Shown here: positions 11,430-24,554 of the stretch, one piece after another
Layout of the letters: the number at the start of each line of letters is the position of its first letter
How positions within the stretch are numbered: position 1 is the stretch's first letter
DNA from: Panagrolaimus kolymaensis
Taxonomy: Eukaryota > Nematoda > Chromadorea > Rhabditida > Panagrolaimidae
Assembly: GCA_028622995.1 (NCBI GenBank)
Contig: JAJQJQ010000022.1
Coordinates: 930,001 to 994,000 of the forward strand
Direction of reading: 5' to 3'
DNA: 64,000 nucleotides
The notes under the pieces: model-generated
Database searches by the model: none
What the model saw: the letters and a program-made list of their open reading frames with translations, nothing else
Told to the model about the DNA's origin: nothing
Translations under genes and position numbers: made by a program

Positions 11430-12877
11430 ATGGATTCTCATCTTTCTCCAGAAATCATCGAAGCTGCCAAAATCAAATGGTTTGAATTGTTCCAAGAAGC
11501 ATCTGAAAGAAATCCTGAATATGCCGCGGCCATACCATTCACCTTTGATGAGGCATTGAAATTGGTCGAATATATTGCTGATTGTGCTTCGAAGATTGTG
11601 GATGAACAAGAAATTGCTTCTCGAGAGACCTCCTCCAATTCATTAGTGGAAGAATTTCAAACAAGTTTCGAAGAGTCTGAAGAGAATGACGAACATACAC
11701 CATTGGAAGAAGATCAAAGTTACTGGGAAGACGTGGAAGATGCTGGAGAAAATGTTGAACAAATCAAATACTTAGTTGTTCCAGAAAATTGCCATGATGT
11801 TATTGAATCTTCTTCCCTTCAAAATTTCATTCAAGTATGTATTCCAAAAGATATCTCATCTCTCGAATGGTCTCAAAATGCTTCAAAGAATTGGCCATCT
11901 GGATCCATTTCATTTATTATAATTCCTTCATTTTGGACTCAAGAAGATTTATTGGTTGCTCTTCATGAAATGGAGAAAAAATCATTCAATGTTAAAGCTT
12001 TTATTATTTCTGAAGAACGAACGGATGATATGGATTTTGAGAAGGTGCGATCGAACTCATCGTTTGAAATTTATACGCTTGATACTGTCGAAGATGTCAA
12101 TACGAAGATTCTCTCTCTTGCTTCAACAATTCCTGATTCCATTATTTGTCAAACATCGATTTTTACTGAAGTTATACACATTCCTGTTGCAGAAGAGCGT
12201 CAAAATGTTTTTGAAGAAGAAGAAGAAGCTGAAGGACCGCCACCCAAATATCTAATTGTTCCTCATGATATTGAACATGGAATTTCTATTGCATCATTTG
12301 TTCTTCCAAAAAAGAAATCATTTTTTCGTTGGGCTCAAGAAGTTTTTTGGCCAGAAGGTGCTATTGCTTATGTTGTTCTTCGTCTATCTTGGAATATGAA
12401 AAAACTTATGAATGGTTTCGATGAATTAACTAGCCGTGGAATTGTTGTAAAGGCTATTTTTCCATACGCTTATGGTGAAAGAGAAACTAGAGCTTCAGCC
12501 TTAAAAAATCTTGGTATTGATACCTTTATGTGTCCAACTTCAAATGACATCAAGAATGTATTCAATGGAAAAGTTTTGCATTTCGATAATGGTCCTCGTA
12601 ACAACGATACTCAAAAGAATCTTCAATCACCAATTTTTATGGAACTCCTCCTCGTCAAACAAGAAAACGTCTTTCAAGTGATGATCTAATGAACTTATCA
12701 AATTCTGATTCTTCAATATATGCATTGACACCATCAAAAAGATCTGTGGAAGAAGGAGAAATAATATCACCAGTTAAACCTAACATTAACTTGCATCAAC
12801 AACAACGGCTGAGAACTGAAAAATTATTATCGCTTGCTAAAATTATGGATGAACGAACAGAAGCCTCATCAAGTTGA
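11430..12877 (+). CDS. orphan with two copies of a ~100-aa domain; frame break near 12,620
   Basis: A long open frame gives 419 aa. The N-terminal 100 residues are acidic. Two related modules follow. The first begins KYLVVPENCHD (about residue 111) and the second KYLIVPHDIEH (about 271). Both continue with a W-(S/A)-Q...WP-(S/E)-G run, a hydrophobic strand, and VKAF/VKAIF. This is an internal duplication of an alpha/beta-looking unit. The frame ends at 12689, but from about 12604 the -1 frame is open and continues gene-like (GTPPRQTRKRLSSDDL...) to a TGA at 12875-12877. The natural C-terminus is therefore probably in that frame, giving about 482 aa. No canonical slippery heptamer or intron explains the shift, so a 1-base assembly error or a real lesion is likely. 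Function unknown. Confidence 0.75.
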
Positions 12878-13159
12878 ATCCAACTAATAACTTAATATTT
12901 TTTTAAAATCATTGTCATTTTTATCGTTAATTATTGCTTTTATATAAAGTTTTTGTAAACAAATTTGAAATAGTTTTTTTGGATAATATTTTTTTCTTGA
13001 TTTAATGCTTTACTTTTTTATTGAGAGCACTTATAACTGACAATGCAACGCTATAGAAAACATAAAACAGCCAGTTACAACAACAACAAAATATTGCCAC
13101 ATGGGATTTTTTTAAAATTCAATGCAAAAAATGTTATAAAACTTGAGAGCAATGTTTTT

Positions 13160-15861
13160 TTAGCGTTCTCGAAATGGCATAAATTGTTTGAGACTTTTAA
13201 TATGATCATTTCGAAGATGTAAATATTCAAAGATTGAAGTATCCATAAATTCTAAATTAAAGCAAAATAATTGTGGGCTAATTCGATCATTTAATTTCAG
13301 AGACATATCAGGAAAATGAACTAAAAAAGAGGAAGAAGATTATGGCATTTATCCAAGTAACTAAAACTAAAGCCATACTATTGTTATTTGTTGGAGTTTC
13401 AAGAATAACTAAATCAGGTCGATCATTAACAAAATGATGAAGTTGTTGATAAAATACTAGAGTATCAGCAGAAGCAAAAATATCACGAAGTTCAGAAATT
13501 TTCCATTCCTTCTTTTTAGTAAAACAAAACATTAATTCTGATGGTAACCCATATGCAAAAGGGAAAACTTGAATTCTAAGGATTTCCGGATTAATATAAA
13601 CAAAATCCTGGTAATTTGAATCAAAGCAAAGGAATTTTAGTTCACACATTAATGGGATATCAGAGGCAAGAACCTTATGACTATCAAATATTTGTTCTCG
13701 ATCTCCAACTGCCTGAAATTTTATTACATAATTTTTTTATTATTGTAAAATATCAGAAACTCACTTGAATCATACTTTGATAAATTTTAGGATGTATGTA
13801 TCCATTTTCAACGTACTTATCAACATGACATTGAAGATATTGATAAAATAAAACCATTTCTGGAAATTTAGGAAATCGAGCCATCCAAAAATTAATTAAA
13901 TGGTTTAATTTTGGCCTGAAATTAAAGCTTTTGATTTGCTTGATTTTTTGAAATAAGTTTTCTGCTTACTTTGGAATGCTTCGAGCAATTCTCCTTTTCA
14001 TTTCATTCACATTTCTATAATTAACGACATTATACTGTGTATCAATTTTATATCGTAAATCCATGAGAAGGCGTTCATCTTCAACTTCTTCAGAATCTTC
14101 AAAGGATGCATCAAATTCAGTGTGGTTTTCAACAGCAACAATTTCAACTTCAGCAAGGATAGACGAACAAGCGGCTTCTTAAAATTGAGCAAAGTTAAAT
14201 GAAACATCTTGGCTTAAAAGGATGATGCTTACCTGTAAAAGCATTGAGCGTTGATGGCTTTGGTAATCGTGGGCTTGTTGAGTTTGTTGCTGCTCCACTT
14301 GAAGTTGATGCTTCTGGATGGTTAGGTGAGGGTAAAGTTTTCGCGGGTGATAAAGGACTTTTATTCGCTGCTGAAAATATATTTTTCATTATTAGCAAAT
14401 TATATACAGAGATAGTTGGTATTTGTACTTACTTGGTTTTGGCTCAATTTTTCTTTTTACAACTACTACTGGAGTATCTACAGAAAATTGACAATTTTCC
14501 AAAAAATCTTCCTCAATCAATGGCGTATTCGCGTCGAATTTAAGGACTGATGATGATAAAGCTTTTTTGGTTTCTGTTATAGGCTTTGTTTGTTCTTTTT
14601 TAGCTTCACCAACAGACATAAGCTTTTTGGTTGCTTCAGGAAGTTTTTGTTGTTGAAGAGGCTTTGTTTCTATCTTTGGTGGTGATGGTGATTTAGCTTT
14701 TTCCGGTGATAACAGTAATTTTAGCTTAGGAGATACTGGTTCTTCTTCTTTTCTTTCAAGTTCTTTTAATACATCAATTACTTTTGGTTCGACAATATTT
14801 CGATCCAAGTCAAGTTTGTTTAAACCCAATCGAGCAAGATGATTGCTTGACGAAGTTGACGCTGGTTCATGGCTTTCAACTTCTTTCTTTTTTTCAATGA
14901 TTTTTTTATTCTTTGATTCATCCTCTTTTTTCTTTTTTTCATCATTTTCAGGAAGTTTAGGTGCAGCTTTAGCAATAGCAGCTGGTTGTTTGGGTGCATC
15001 AAGTAAATCAAAGAATTCATCTTCAAGATATTTTACTTCATTTTGAGCTTCTTCTTTTGCAACTTTAATACCAATTGAAGCTTCTTTGGGTTGTGATTGT
15101 GACGTTGAAACTGCCTCACTTTCACTATCAGAGCTTTCTAACAATTCTTCACTGAGTATTTGGCTTTTATGGCCTTTAGTTGGAATTATTTTCTTAGCTG
15201 ATGGAAATGGAAGTTGTTGTGGAACTTCTGGATTTGATGACACACCCGGTGAATGAGATGCTTTTATTTGGGCTGCATTATTGCTATTAGATGCTTCGAG
15301 ATTATTTTCGGTAGAAATATAGCCTACAGAGGTTGGAGATTTTGCTGGCTTCACAGTAGCTTCTTTAACATTCCTTTCGCTAATCAAACCAAGATTTTGT
15401 GGAGCTTTTTCAGGTGTTTTAATTTTAGAGGTCGATGATTTCTTTGGTTTAGATTTCTTCTTGGACCTTTCCTTCTCTTCGTCACTTTCATTTAATTTTA
15501 AAAGTTCATTAGAAAGGAAAGGAACAGAATCTTCATCTTCGGTTGTTGAATTAGTTTCTGAAGCTTCGGATTCATCCACGTCGCTCTCATATTCACTATC
15601 AGAAATTTGTAAATATTTTTCATCAACATATCGCGATTTTACTGATATTGATTTAGTTGATGGTGGCAATACTTGGTGGTCATCTTCACCGTTTTCTTTT
15701 TCTGATGGTGGTAAAATATACCAAGCTAATAAGAATATACTTGCATGGAATTTGAGATAATTTTCTAAATTTTTCAAAAGAATAATGTTTGAAGCATGAA
15801 GGGATGGGGTTCGTGCTTTTCCAAGTGACGGAAGTTTTCGTTCTTTGGGTTTCCCAATCAT
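13160..15861 (-). CDS. large acidic, Ser/Lys-rich orphan with a folded C-terminus
   Basis: Six exons (14433-15861, 14233-14370, 13970-14177, 13765-13915, 13379-13712, 13160-13320) join to 806 aa. Residues 1-60 contain one hydrophobic run (FHASIFLLAWYIL). Residues about 65-520 are low complexity, with clustered acidic and Ser residues (YESDVDESEASE), KKKSKPKKSS and many S-P/T-P sites, suggesting a phosphorylated disordered region. The last 270 residues look globular and mostly helical, with several Trp, Phe and Tyr runs (LNHLINFWMARFPKFPE). No known domain is recognised. One acceptor is AAG rather than CAG (before 14177). The divergent gene at 16314 shares its 450-bp upstream region. Confidence 0.75.
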
Positions 15862-16313
15862 TTTGAGAGGAAAATTTCTAAAAAAGATTAAAAATTAGAA
15901 GCAAATAAAGAAAAGTGAAAGGAAAAATCCACGAAATTTATAAATAGCTATTATTTATAAAAAATGTCTTTAAAAAAGTTAGCGGAAGATGAGCTCTAAA
16001 ATCTTAGCGCGAAAAAAATATAAAAAATAATTATGGAAATGTTCTGATATTTTTTTTGGCTGAAGAAAGTAAAACTCTTGGAAGTTTATTTTATTATAAA
16101 TAAAAAACACAAAATTTAAAGTTTGATCAAAAAAATGAAAAGCATTTGTTAAAGAAAAAACATTAACGCAACCAAACAAAGAAAAAAGACCGATCGATTA
16201 AAAACACACGATTGTTATTTTTTTGGTGCAACAGAATACTCCTTTTCTCACATTTTTTTTTGCCCGACATTCATTTTCTTATTTTTATTTAACGAATTTT
16301 GAATTAGCGAAAA
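15862..16313. other. divergent intergenic region
   Basis: Shared upstream region of two divergent genes. AT-rich, with no clear element. Confidence 0.45.
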
Positions 16314-19300
16314 ATGCATATTTATTGCCTTACTCGATTAATAACAGATGGATTGGAAGAAAAAGTACCAGAAACTTATCGATATCATTATTTTAATGAT
16401 AGAAAATATCATTGTGATAAAATAAAAGATCGAATTTTAAGAACAGAATTTGAAAATTCAAAAAACTATGCTTTCAGCGAAGTTAGAATCGGAAAAATGT
16501 AAGTTTATTCGACATAAAAAATAAATACCATACTTTTTTGCGCTCTTTTTTTGTGGATCATAAAAACAATAACATAACTTTTCAGCAGCAAACAATTCTG
16601 TTTAATTTTATTTAGAAATAATGTTAAAATTGCAATATTTGTTATGACTGTAAGTTAGTTATGCATAATCTTAAGACTGAAAAATTATGGTTTTTATTCG
16701 ATTTAGAAAGGATTAATAAAAGTCCATCCTCCTCGATTAGAAGAAAATAAACCAATCCAAAAAGAGAATGACTTTGTGGATTTAATAATTAATAAAGAAA
16801 TGTCATCATCTAATATTTTTCCAAAATGTCATATTAAAGAAATAAGAATTCGATGTGTATGTTTACTCATTTTTTAAAAGGGAAAGGTTGATTAATATTT
16901 TTTAAAGGTAAAAGTATTTACTTCTAAAATCAGTGGAATTTGTGAATCTGCTCAAAATGATTTTAAAAGATATGCGGAAGAAGTTGTGAAAGAAGTTTCA
17001 CGAAATTTAGGTGAAGTTGAATTTTTTAGTAAGTTCACGGTTAATCATTTTTTACGCTTGATCCAAAAATTTTCAGCAGCCCAAGAAAATGCTTTTGATA
17101 AAATTAAACCTTTAAAGATACAAAACGAAGCTACGGAAAAAGCTATAAATCAAAAAATTACAGATTTATATGTTCATATAAATAATATTTGTGATCCTCA
17201 AAAGGGAAATAAAAAGCGTATTTATTACAGTAATATAAAGCATGAAGTTGATTATGCATGTAAGGAAAATTTTTTTTACTATAAATATTAAATTTTTTTA
17301 CATATTTAGTTGATAGCCGAAAAAAGAAATACATTCCTCGAGATGAAAATCACAGGGATTATAGCACATGTTCTACGCTAACTTATGAATTTGGTAAATA
17401 AAGTTTTTTTTACAACTTTGCTTTTTTTCCTAAACTTTTTTTGTTGGCTAAGCGGATTTTATATAAAAATGCCTTATTTATTTTAGTAAAGGTTTCAAAA
17501 ATCAATATTCGATGGTTTAATGCTCCAAGCCTCGTATCTCTCAACTTTAGAAATTGTGACGCATTTCAAACATTCGAAGCATGGAAAATATTTGAAAAAA
17601 ATATTTCAAAGCTTACAAATTTGCATATTTTGGAAATTAGTCGCGCCGGAATAAACGAACTTTCTGCAAACTTTTTTCTTCAACTTCCACCTTTGATGGA
17701 TTCTCTAATTTTTGAAGGAAATAATTTAAGAAAAATTCCCGTAGAAATTAAAAATGTTAAAAATTTAAAGTTTTTAAGTTTAACCAATAATCCAAATATG
17801 ACAACTGCTGGAATTCCTTGGAATGTTTTACCAGAAAGTTTAGAGCTTTTTCAATTTTGGAATACAAATATAAATGAACTCCCTCCAGAGATTAAGAGGT
17901 TAAAAAATTTGAAACAACTTGATGCGTATGTTCAAAATATAAAAGTATGCATAGTGATCACGAGTTTTAACAAATTTAAAAAAATAACTTTTTAGGAATT
18001 TAAAATTAATGATCTCGCGGAAAGTGTTAAACGTTTAGCAATCAAAAACACTACTGTTACAACGCCTATGTGCACCACCGGGCTCGATTCATTAATTTTG
18101 ACCCATTCTAATTTGAAAGTCTGTTTTATCTTTTATCCTTTTTACGAAATTTAGTTAGAAAATATAATTTTAGGACCTTTCAAACATAGAAATTTGGGAA
18201 CACATCGGTCTTTTAAATTTATCTCACAATGATTTTGAAACATTTTCATTTTTAAAGCCGCCAGAAACTTATAGATTATTGAGAAAATTGGATTTAAGCC
18301 ATAATAAATTAACCACATTTCCATGGGATATATTACCAGAAAAATTAACATATCTTAATTTATCTCACAATTTTTTAACAAGCATTGATCCAGCTAAGTC
18401 AACAGATTTACCAAGAAAATTTTGGAAGGTGGGATAAATATAAAACGTTTTTTGATTTTAAAATGACTGATCTTTTTCTCGATTTTTTAGACCCTTCAAT
18501 ATCTTCAATTACAAAACAATCAACTCACTTCGATGACAAATGAAATCAATCAATCTCGATTTTTAATTCATTTAGATTTAAGCCACAACCATTTAATAAA
18601 ACTTGACGAAGGCTTTGAAAAATGTACCACCATAAATTACCTTAATTTGAGTCACAACCATTTTGATTATAAAAATCAAAATGGAAATTTATTCGAAGAT
18701 TTATGGTTAAGATTGCCACAAACCTTGCATTTATTATTAAATGTAAACAAACTTCATGAACTTCCCTGCCAGATGATAAATAAGTTTTCTAATTTGCATG
18801 TTATGGAGTGCAATTTAAAATATATTTGTCCACAAATTTATTCATCCGCACCAAATTATGGGACTCTCAATATTAACAGTGCAAATAATCCAGATATTAA
18901 ACTTACCTTTGTACCTAAAACGATTTTATATCCTCCATATGCTTCAGAAACTCAAAGTGATCGATATGACGAACAATTTGAATCTGAAACGTTTGATTTT
19001 AATTCGGTAAGTTATTTATCATAAATTTTAATTTCCATGGCGGCGGAAGAGCTAAAAAACGATATTTTTTGGGTCTAATTAAAATTTTTTTAGTATGAAT
19101 CGAAACTTGATTGCGTTCTTTTGAGTGATAATAACAACATGAGAGACACATCAGAATTCAAAAAAGGTAATAATAAATTTATTTATTATTTTGATGAAGT
19201 AATTGAAACTGAGTTTGAAGAACAACTTTATTGTAAATGTTGTGCAACTTGTAATGAGGCGGATGTTGAAAAAATAATGATTGAACAATTAATGGTTATG

Positions 19301-20502
19301 GACTTTAGTCTTTCGGTGGTTAAACTTGGTAAATTATAAGTGACTTTTTAAAAAAAAGAGTCATAGGTAATTTTTAGAAGAAATTAAAGAAGATATCAAA
19401 AGTATTGGAACAATATTTGATGATTATCCAGCATGGGATAAAGGAAAATGGAAAACTAATGTTCGAACACGATTGTGTTATTCTTGTTTAGAAAAACTTA
19501 AAGAAAAAATAGATTTATCTAATAAAGAATACGCTGAAACAAAAATATTAAAAAATTTAGCGAAAAGAGCAAGATTGGATGAACCCATGGATGACTCCGA
19601 CAAAAATCAAAAGCAGAGTCAAGATTTTCAGCAGCAAAGCTCGAAAAATCAAACCCAAATTGACCCAGACGAGCCAAATATTATCCCTGCCGTGTCTAGC
19701 TTTTCCAACATTGATGTACCAATGGAGACTAATCCGGAGCAACCACCACAACAACAGTCATCATTATTTTATAACCCAGAAACACAATCATCGTCGGCGA
19801 TTCAACCACCTAATTTATTTTACGACCTTCATCAAACTCAATCACAAAATCCAGTGGAGCTTGGTTGGATAGAATATGGAAATCCAGAAGAAATTCAACA
19901 ACAACTTTCTGATTTAAATTGGCCATATTTTTTCCCAACAGAAATTTATCTCAAACAAAAATGTTGTGTATTTCCTGATTTTCCATTTTCAACTTATGCT
20001 TATCAATATGTTTTTGAAAATAATTTATATGGTTATTCAATTTGTGGTTTAACAAAGATCTTAGCTAAATATGTCGTGCAAGATGAAAGCTCTGGTTTTC
20101 GTGCACTTTCATGGTTACTTACTGGTAATGAAAATTTATATGAAATTTTGCGACGTCAGATTCGAAATCACATTTTATCCGGCCATCTTCCTGACACTTT
20201 TTGTGAGTACTTTATTCACGTTTAAAGCAAGTTTGTAAAATTTACATATCTATTTTTTAGATCATTCGTTCCCAGTGATCTCCGACTCCAATGATCCATG
20301 GCTTCAAGAATCAGATTTTTATGCGGCAGCGCATCTATTTGAAATAAATATTTTAGTTTTTACTAATGAAGGAAATACTAAATGGAATTTATACAATGAA
20401 TCATTTGTTTTTGATCAAAATCGCTATTCTTTACTTTTATCAAATGCAGATAATTATGGATACAATGCGGTTGTAGCGGCAACCCCTTCTTATTATAACT
20501 GA
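16314..20502 (+). CDS. LRR protein with C-terminal OTU-like domain
   Basis: Thirteen exons join to 1136 aa with no frame loss: 16314-16498, 16616-16649, 16707-16856, 16908-17028, 17077-17259, 17310-17393, 17487-17944, 17996-18118, 18174-18428, 18491-19006, 19094-19328, 19378-20202, 20261-20502. The N-terminal 250 residues match nothing known to me. Leucine-rich repeats follow (LRKLDLSHNKL, LDLSHNHLIKL, LNLSHNHF). Next come a Cys cluster (CKCCATC, CYSC), a Gln/Pro-rich linker, then an OTU-like fold: DESSGFRALSWLL, DPWLQESDFYAAAHLF, INILVF. OTU domains are Cys deubiquitinases with D-G-x-C-x-F-R-A and a C-terminal H-Y. Here the Cys position is Ser and the His position appears to be Gly (NYGYNAV). 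Expected activity is lost and ubiquitin binding is possible. The intron at 17029-17076 is 48 bp without stops, so it may be retained. Confidence 0.8.
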
Positions 20503-21051
20503 GATATACCAATGTGTTTTTTAAAGTTTTTGTTATAATAAATCTATTAAGAAAATAATTTTCTCTTAAATTTTATACACATTTTGAGAATTATTTTGTT
20601 GCGTGGTTGAAACTTTTGTTGCTTTTAAAACAATGTAATTACAACTCCAAAATTTGATATAAGCTTGGCGAGTTGATGAACTAAAAAATCAAGCATATAA
20701 TTATGAGACAAAAATTACTCAAATTTCTGTCTCTCTTTTACCTCATAAATAATAACGAGCAACTTCCTAAACAAGCATAAATATCAGAAAAAAATGGAAC
20801 AATGGTTTGAAGCCAAGAAGAAATTTCTTTATTTTGTAAAAATATTAATCTTGAATAATTCAAAGCGCATCAAAAAACTTGGTATACAAATAAAATACAT
20901 GAAACATCTAAAAAATATGTTTTCAAAGGCGCGAAAAAATTTGTACGGAATAGATATTCCTGGACTCTCAATTACCAAAAGCATTGAGGCATAAAGCTTA
21001 AAAAATTTTTAAATCCAAGAATCCATAATTTTTTTGTGAAGTTTATTTGCG
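20503..21051 (+). other. intergenic with a 66-codon ORF
   Basis: A small ORF at 20794-20994 is Lys-rich and amphipathic, with a reasonable ATG context, but has no homologue I recognise. I would not call it a gene without expression data. The rest is AT-rich. Confidence 0.3.
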
Positions 21052-21963
21052 TTATTTTAAACCAATAAAAATCTTCTCTTTAAACGGTACTTTTATAAAC
21101 TTACATAACAAATGAGCTTCTTTAGTATTTTCATTAACAATTTGATTCTTTTTTAATTTATATAATCTTGCAACCGATAAAATATTGATAATTAAGCCAA
21201 TAACCGTTGTTGAACAAAATATTCCATTTGTAACTTGAAAAGAAGTTTCCATTGCTGAATCTTTTACAAATCGTATAATCACCGAACCATCAGGTTGATG
21301 AATATATATACCGGACACAGGTAATTGTGGGGCTATAGGAATAATTGAGAAAATAAATATTAAAATTGTGTACCATTGAAATCTCCAAATCTAAAAATTT
21401 TTAGTTTGGAGATTGACAGTTAGTTAATGTACAAAATAAAGGCTTACATATTTATGCTTTAATGGAATCCATAAAGCTGTAAACCGATTAAGCGCAAGAA
21501 AGGTTTGTCCAATAAATTGCATAAAAGCAAAGTAATTTGCAACAAAAAAGTTTACAGCTCCCAACCATCCGTTATATTTATAAAACTCAGGAAATAGCCC
21601 GAAGCCTGGTAGTCTCCCACTAATACCCTAAAATTTAACTTTTTAGATTTCAGTTATCTAGAATTAAAGTCTTGGGTAAAAATTGTGAACAATTTTTTTT
21701 CGTAAGCAAAGAAAAAAGCAGTTTTTTTTGATCGAATGTCGGGTTAAATTCTTTAACTTTTATTCGGTGTAACGACTTACCTGCAACCAAAACCCTAAAT
21801 CAGCTAAAAATATAATTTTAATAATAATAAAAAAAGCCCCATTAAAATTATTTGATTTATCAAAAAATAAAAATATCGTAAACGAAATGTGAAATGTGTA
21901 TAAAATAACTTCAAAGCTAGCTAATACAATGTGATATGTATCCATTTTTAAATTTTTTTTCAT
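21052..21963 (-). CDS. truncated SRG-superfamily 7TM receptor
   Basis: Exons 21781-21963, 21448-21627 and a third ending at 21105 (or running to a stop at 21052). They encode five membrane segments. The TM3 end QTFLALNRFTALWIPLKHKY is the SRG-superfamily (srg/sru/srv/srx) signature where an NR motif follows TM3. A good donor (GTAAGTTT at 21097-21104) closes exon 3, but no exon carrying TM6-TM7 is found before the next gene. Reading through gives only 16 more residues and a stop. The gene is either a 3'-truncated pseudogene or has a distant last exon. Related receptors occur at 51434-52491 and 54786-55720. Confidence 0.7.
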
Positions 21964-22773
21964 ACAACTGAATCTAAGGCTAACAAAAAGGCTTTTATAT
22001 GCATGTACACGCTAACTTCAAATAAAACATGTTTAATTAATTAAGCTTTTTTTTACTAATGCATGCCCTAGCAATTTTACAGTAGTTGTAATTAGTTAGA
22101 TTTAAAACTATATAATTAATTGAGAAAGTTTTGGCGATAATAAAGGGTTTTTGGTAATCTCTTAAAGTACAAACTAGTTAATCGAAAACTAATGCTGAAT
22201 TTCGATGAAAAATAATATTGCCAGGTATTAATCAAAATTAATAACTTGGTCCCAGATATCCGTTTTTTCTTTTTTTATTAATTTTTATTTTCAAAATAAC
22301 GTTACTAAAATAATTTATTTCTAAGCTTTTATTAATTAAAGAATAAAGAGTAAAGAAAATTAATTAAGTTTTAAGAATAAAAAGAAAAAAAGTAATTATT
22401 ATTGTTCCATTTTCATTTTTATTTTACCACGTAGGATCAATTTCCCACGCCAAATTATAGTATATTATTTTTTGGCAGATAAAATATATAAAAAATTGCA
22501 AAAAAGAAAATGAAATAAAACAAAGTAATGAACATACTCAGCTAGTTTTCTCACAACTTTAGAGGGTTTCCGTTCGTCATGAATTTGTAAATTTTTATTT
22601 AAAAAAGTCTCGAAAACTTTGCAAATCTAGGAAATTTATTTTTTGAAATGCAGATTTAAAAAAAGAAGAAAAACAAGGATTAACAAGTGAAAATCAAGCT
22701 TTAAAAAACAACAGAAAAAAAACATATTTTCTCGAAGGATGGCTACTTTTTTTATTATTTTTTGTCAAAAGTT
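21964..22773. other. intergenic
   Basis: Very AT-rich, no feature recognised. The right end is the 3' UTR of the transporter gene. Confidence 0.5.
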
Positions 22774-24554
22774 TCAATTGGCTGCTTTGGAAGTGAGTTG
22801 AGTAAATTTGGCAGGTTTATCGGTAACCATGAAGCAAAAAAGAATATTAACCTAAAATATTTTTTAAAACTCTTTCCCAAACAAAAACGAAAAATTTACC
22901 AAAAAATTCGCAATTCCAAAAATAATAAAAATAATTCTCCATTCGCTTTTATTTGAATCATCCGAAACAAAAATGTGAACCATCAAGGGAGCAATAAAAA
23001 GGGAAATACATTTAATAAATTGAATATTTGCAATTACGAAACCGCTGAATTGTCTAAAACAAATCGAAATAAAAGTAAAACAAAATAATTTTTTGATTGT
23101 AAAAAAATGCGACCGAAGTGAAGAAATCTCTTTTTCAGATTTCATTTTCCTCGATCTATCTACAAACCTCGAAACTAATGCACCACATTTATAAAATCCA
23201 CCACAATTTGCACCAATGCACATATTGATAATTGTAAATAATAAAACTGAAATAATTGGATATTCATCGGGAAGATAACCAACTAAAATAAAAATTGCTC
23301 CTGATCCCACTAAAGCGATGCTATTAAAAATCATCATTTTTTTCGTTTCTGTTACACTTCTAAAAATTTCAACAAAAAATTGAGAAGCCATAACTAAGTT
23401 GGTTAGACTCACTTAATTTTATCACTTAAATATCCACAAAATAATTTAACTGGAATATGCAAAAGTGGCGGTAAAGCTGCTAACCATCCTGTATGGCCAA
23501 TATTAAAGCGAAGAACACTATTGATATAAGTTGGAATGTAAGTAAGTACAAATATACCAGAAACAAGATCAACAAAAGCATTCAACCATACTGTCAAAAT
23601 AACGAGATTCATGCAAATTTTTTTATATGGCACATATGAATCCATATTTATATGTGCTTCAGTTTTACTTCGATGAATTTTTTCTAGTTCTATTTCTGTT
23701 ACACGTTTATGAGTGGATGGATGATCCGTATAAAAAATAAGCCACAGAGCGAATAAAATTAAACATACGACGCCATGAGTATAATAAACCATGGGCCAAC
23801 CAAATTGGGATCTGCATAACTAAAGAAAATTATGGGTTTTCTCAACTTCAAAACGCACAAAAAAAGGATTTAAGATTGCTTTTTTTTGTATCTGGCTTTT
23901 TACGGTTTCAGAATAAGCAAATTTTTAGTGGGATAAAAAAATAGTTATGTACTCTCGAAAAAAACCTACCATTCCAGAAATGGGATTTGTAATAGCAGAC
24001 GAAAGAGGAGTAAATAAAGTTAAAGTTGAAAGAAATATTGCATTTTGCTTCAATGAAGCCCATCTCGAAATTAAAACACCAATTGCAGCAAAATCCGCTG
24101 CATATGCAATCCCTTGCAAAACCCTCAAAATTACAAACCATCCAAATCCAAGATTAACGGCGAATGGAATAAAAAAGGTTGAAATAGCTGAAATAATTCC
24201 CGCACAAAAAAATATATATCTTGCTCCATATTTTGTATATAAAAAGCTAAAAGGAAATGCAGCAACCATGCTTCCAATTGCTGCAGCTTCCATTAAAATT
24301 GATTTTTCTTTTGGATCATAAAGATATTCATTTTCTGTGATGGATTGATTCACCATTGGCAAAGAAATATCATTCGTTAATGGTTTTTTCATACAAATTA
24401 ATGTAAAATTTAATGACATCATATTTGCACTTATTGAAGTTAAACATAAAACACCTAATAAAAGAATAAAATATCGAAATCTATGGGAAAATATTGAAAT
24501 TGTTGTTGTTTTTGGCTTTTCATCGGGTGTTATAATTTTCATGGATTTCATCAT
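22774..24554 (-). CDS. SLC17-like major facilitator transporter
   Basis: Five exons (23970-24554, 23413-23819, 23168-23359, 22900-23053, 22774-22851) join to 471 aa. About 12 hydrophobic segments are present. Typical nematode SLC17-type (sodium/phosphate, sialin, vesicular glutamate) signs: SHRFRYFILLLGVLCLTS in TM1, FTLICM, KYGARY in the TM2-3 loop, and MCIGANCGGFYKCGALVS followed by QFSGFVIANIQFIK. The final exon ends FCFMVTDKPAKF. Members move organic or inorganic anions across plasma, lysosomal or vesicle membranes; the substrate cannot be read from sequence. Two introns are long enough in frame to look like coding extensions, but splicing them out restores the family pattern (SDKIK-SVTETKKM and LVSR-QFSG). 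No lesion seen. Confidence 0.85.

Noticed and set aside
12620..12660. Programmed -1 frameshifting in the two-repeat orphan
   Set aside because: No X-XXY-YYZ heptamer in the zero frame; an error or lesion is simpler.
14244..14543. Plus-strand ORF over exons of the acidic orphan
   Set aside because: Low-complexity antisense shadow; crosses a good intron of the minus-strand gene.
23947..24321. Plus-strand ORF of 124 codons opposite the SLC17-like gene
   Set aside because: Antisense shadow; the minus strand has clear transporter motifs.
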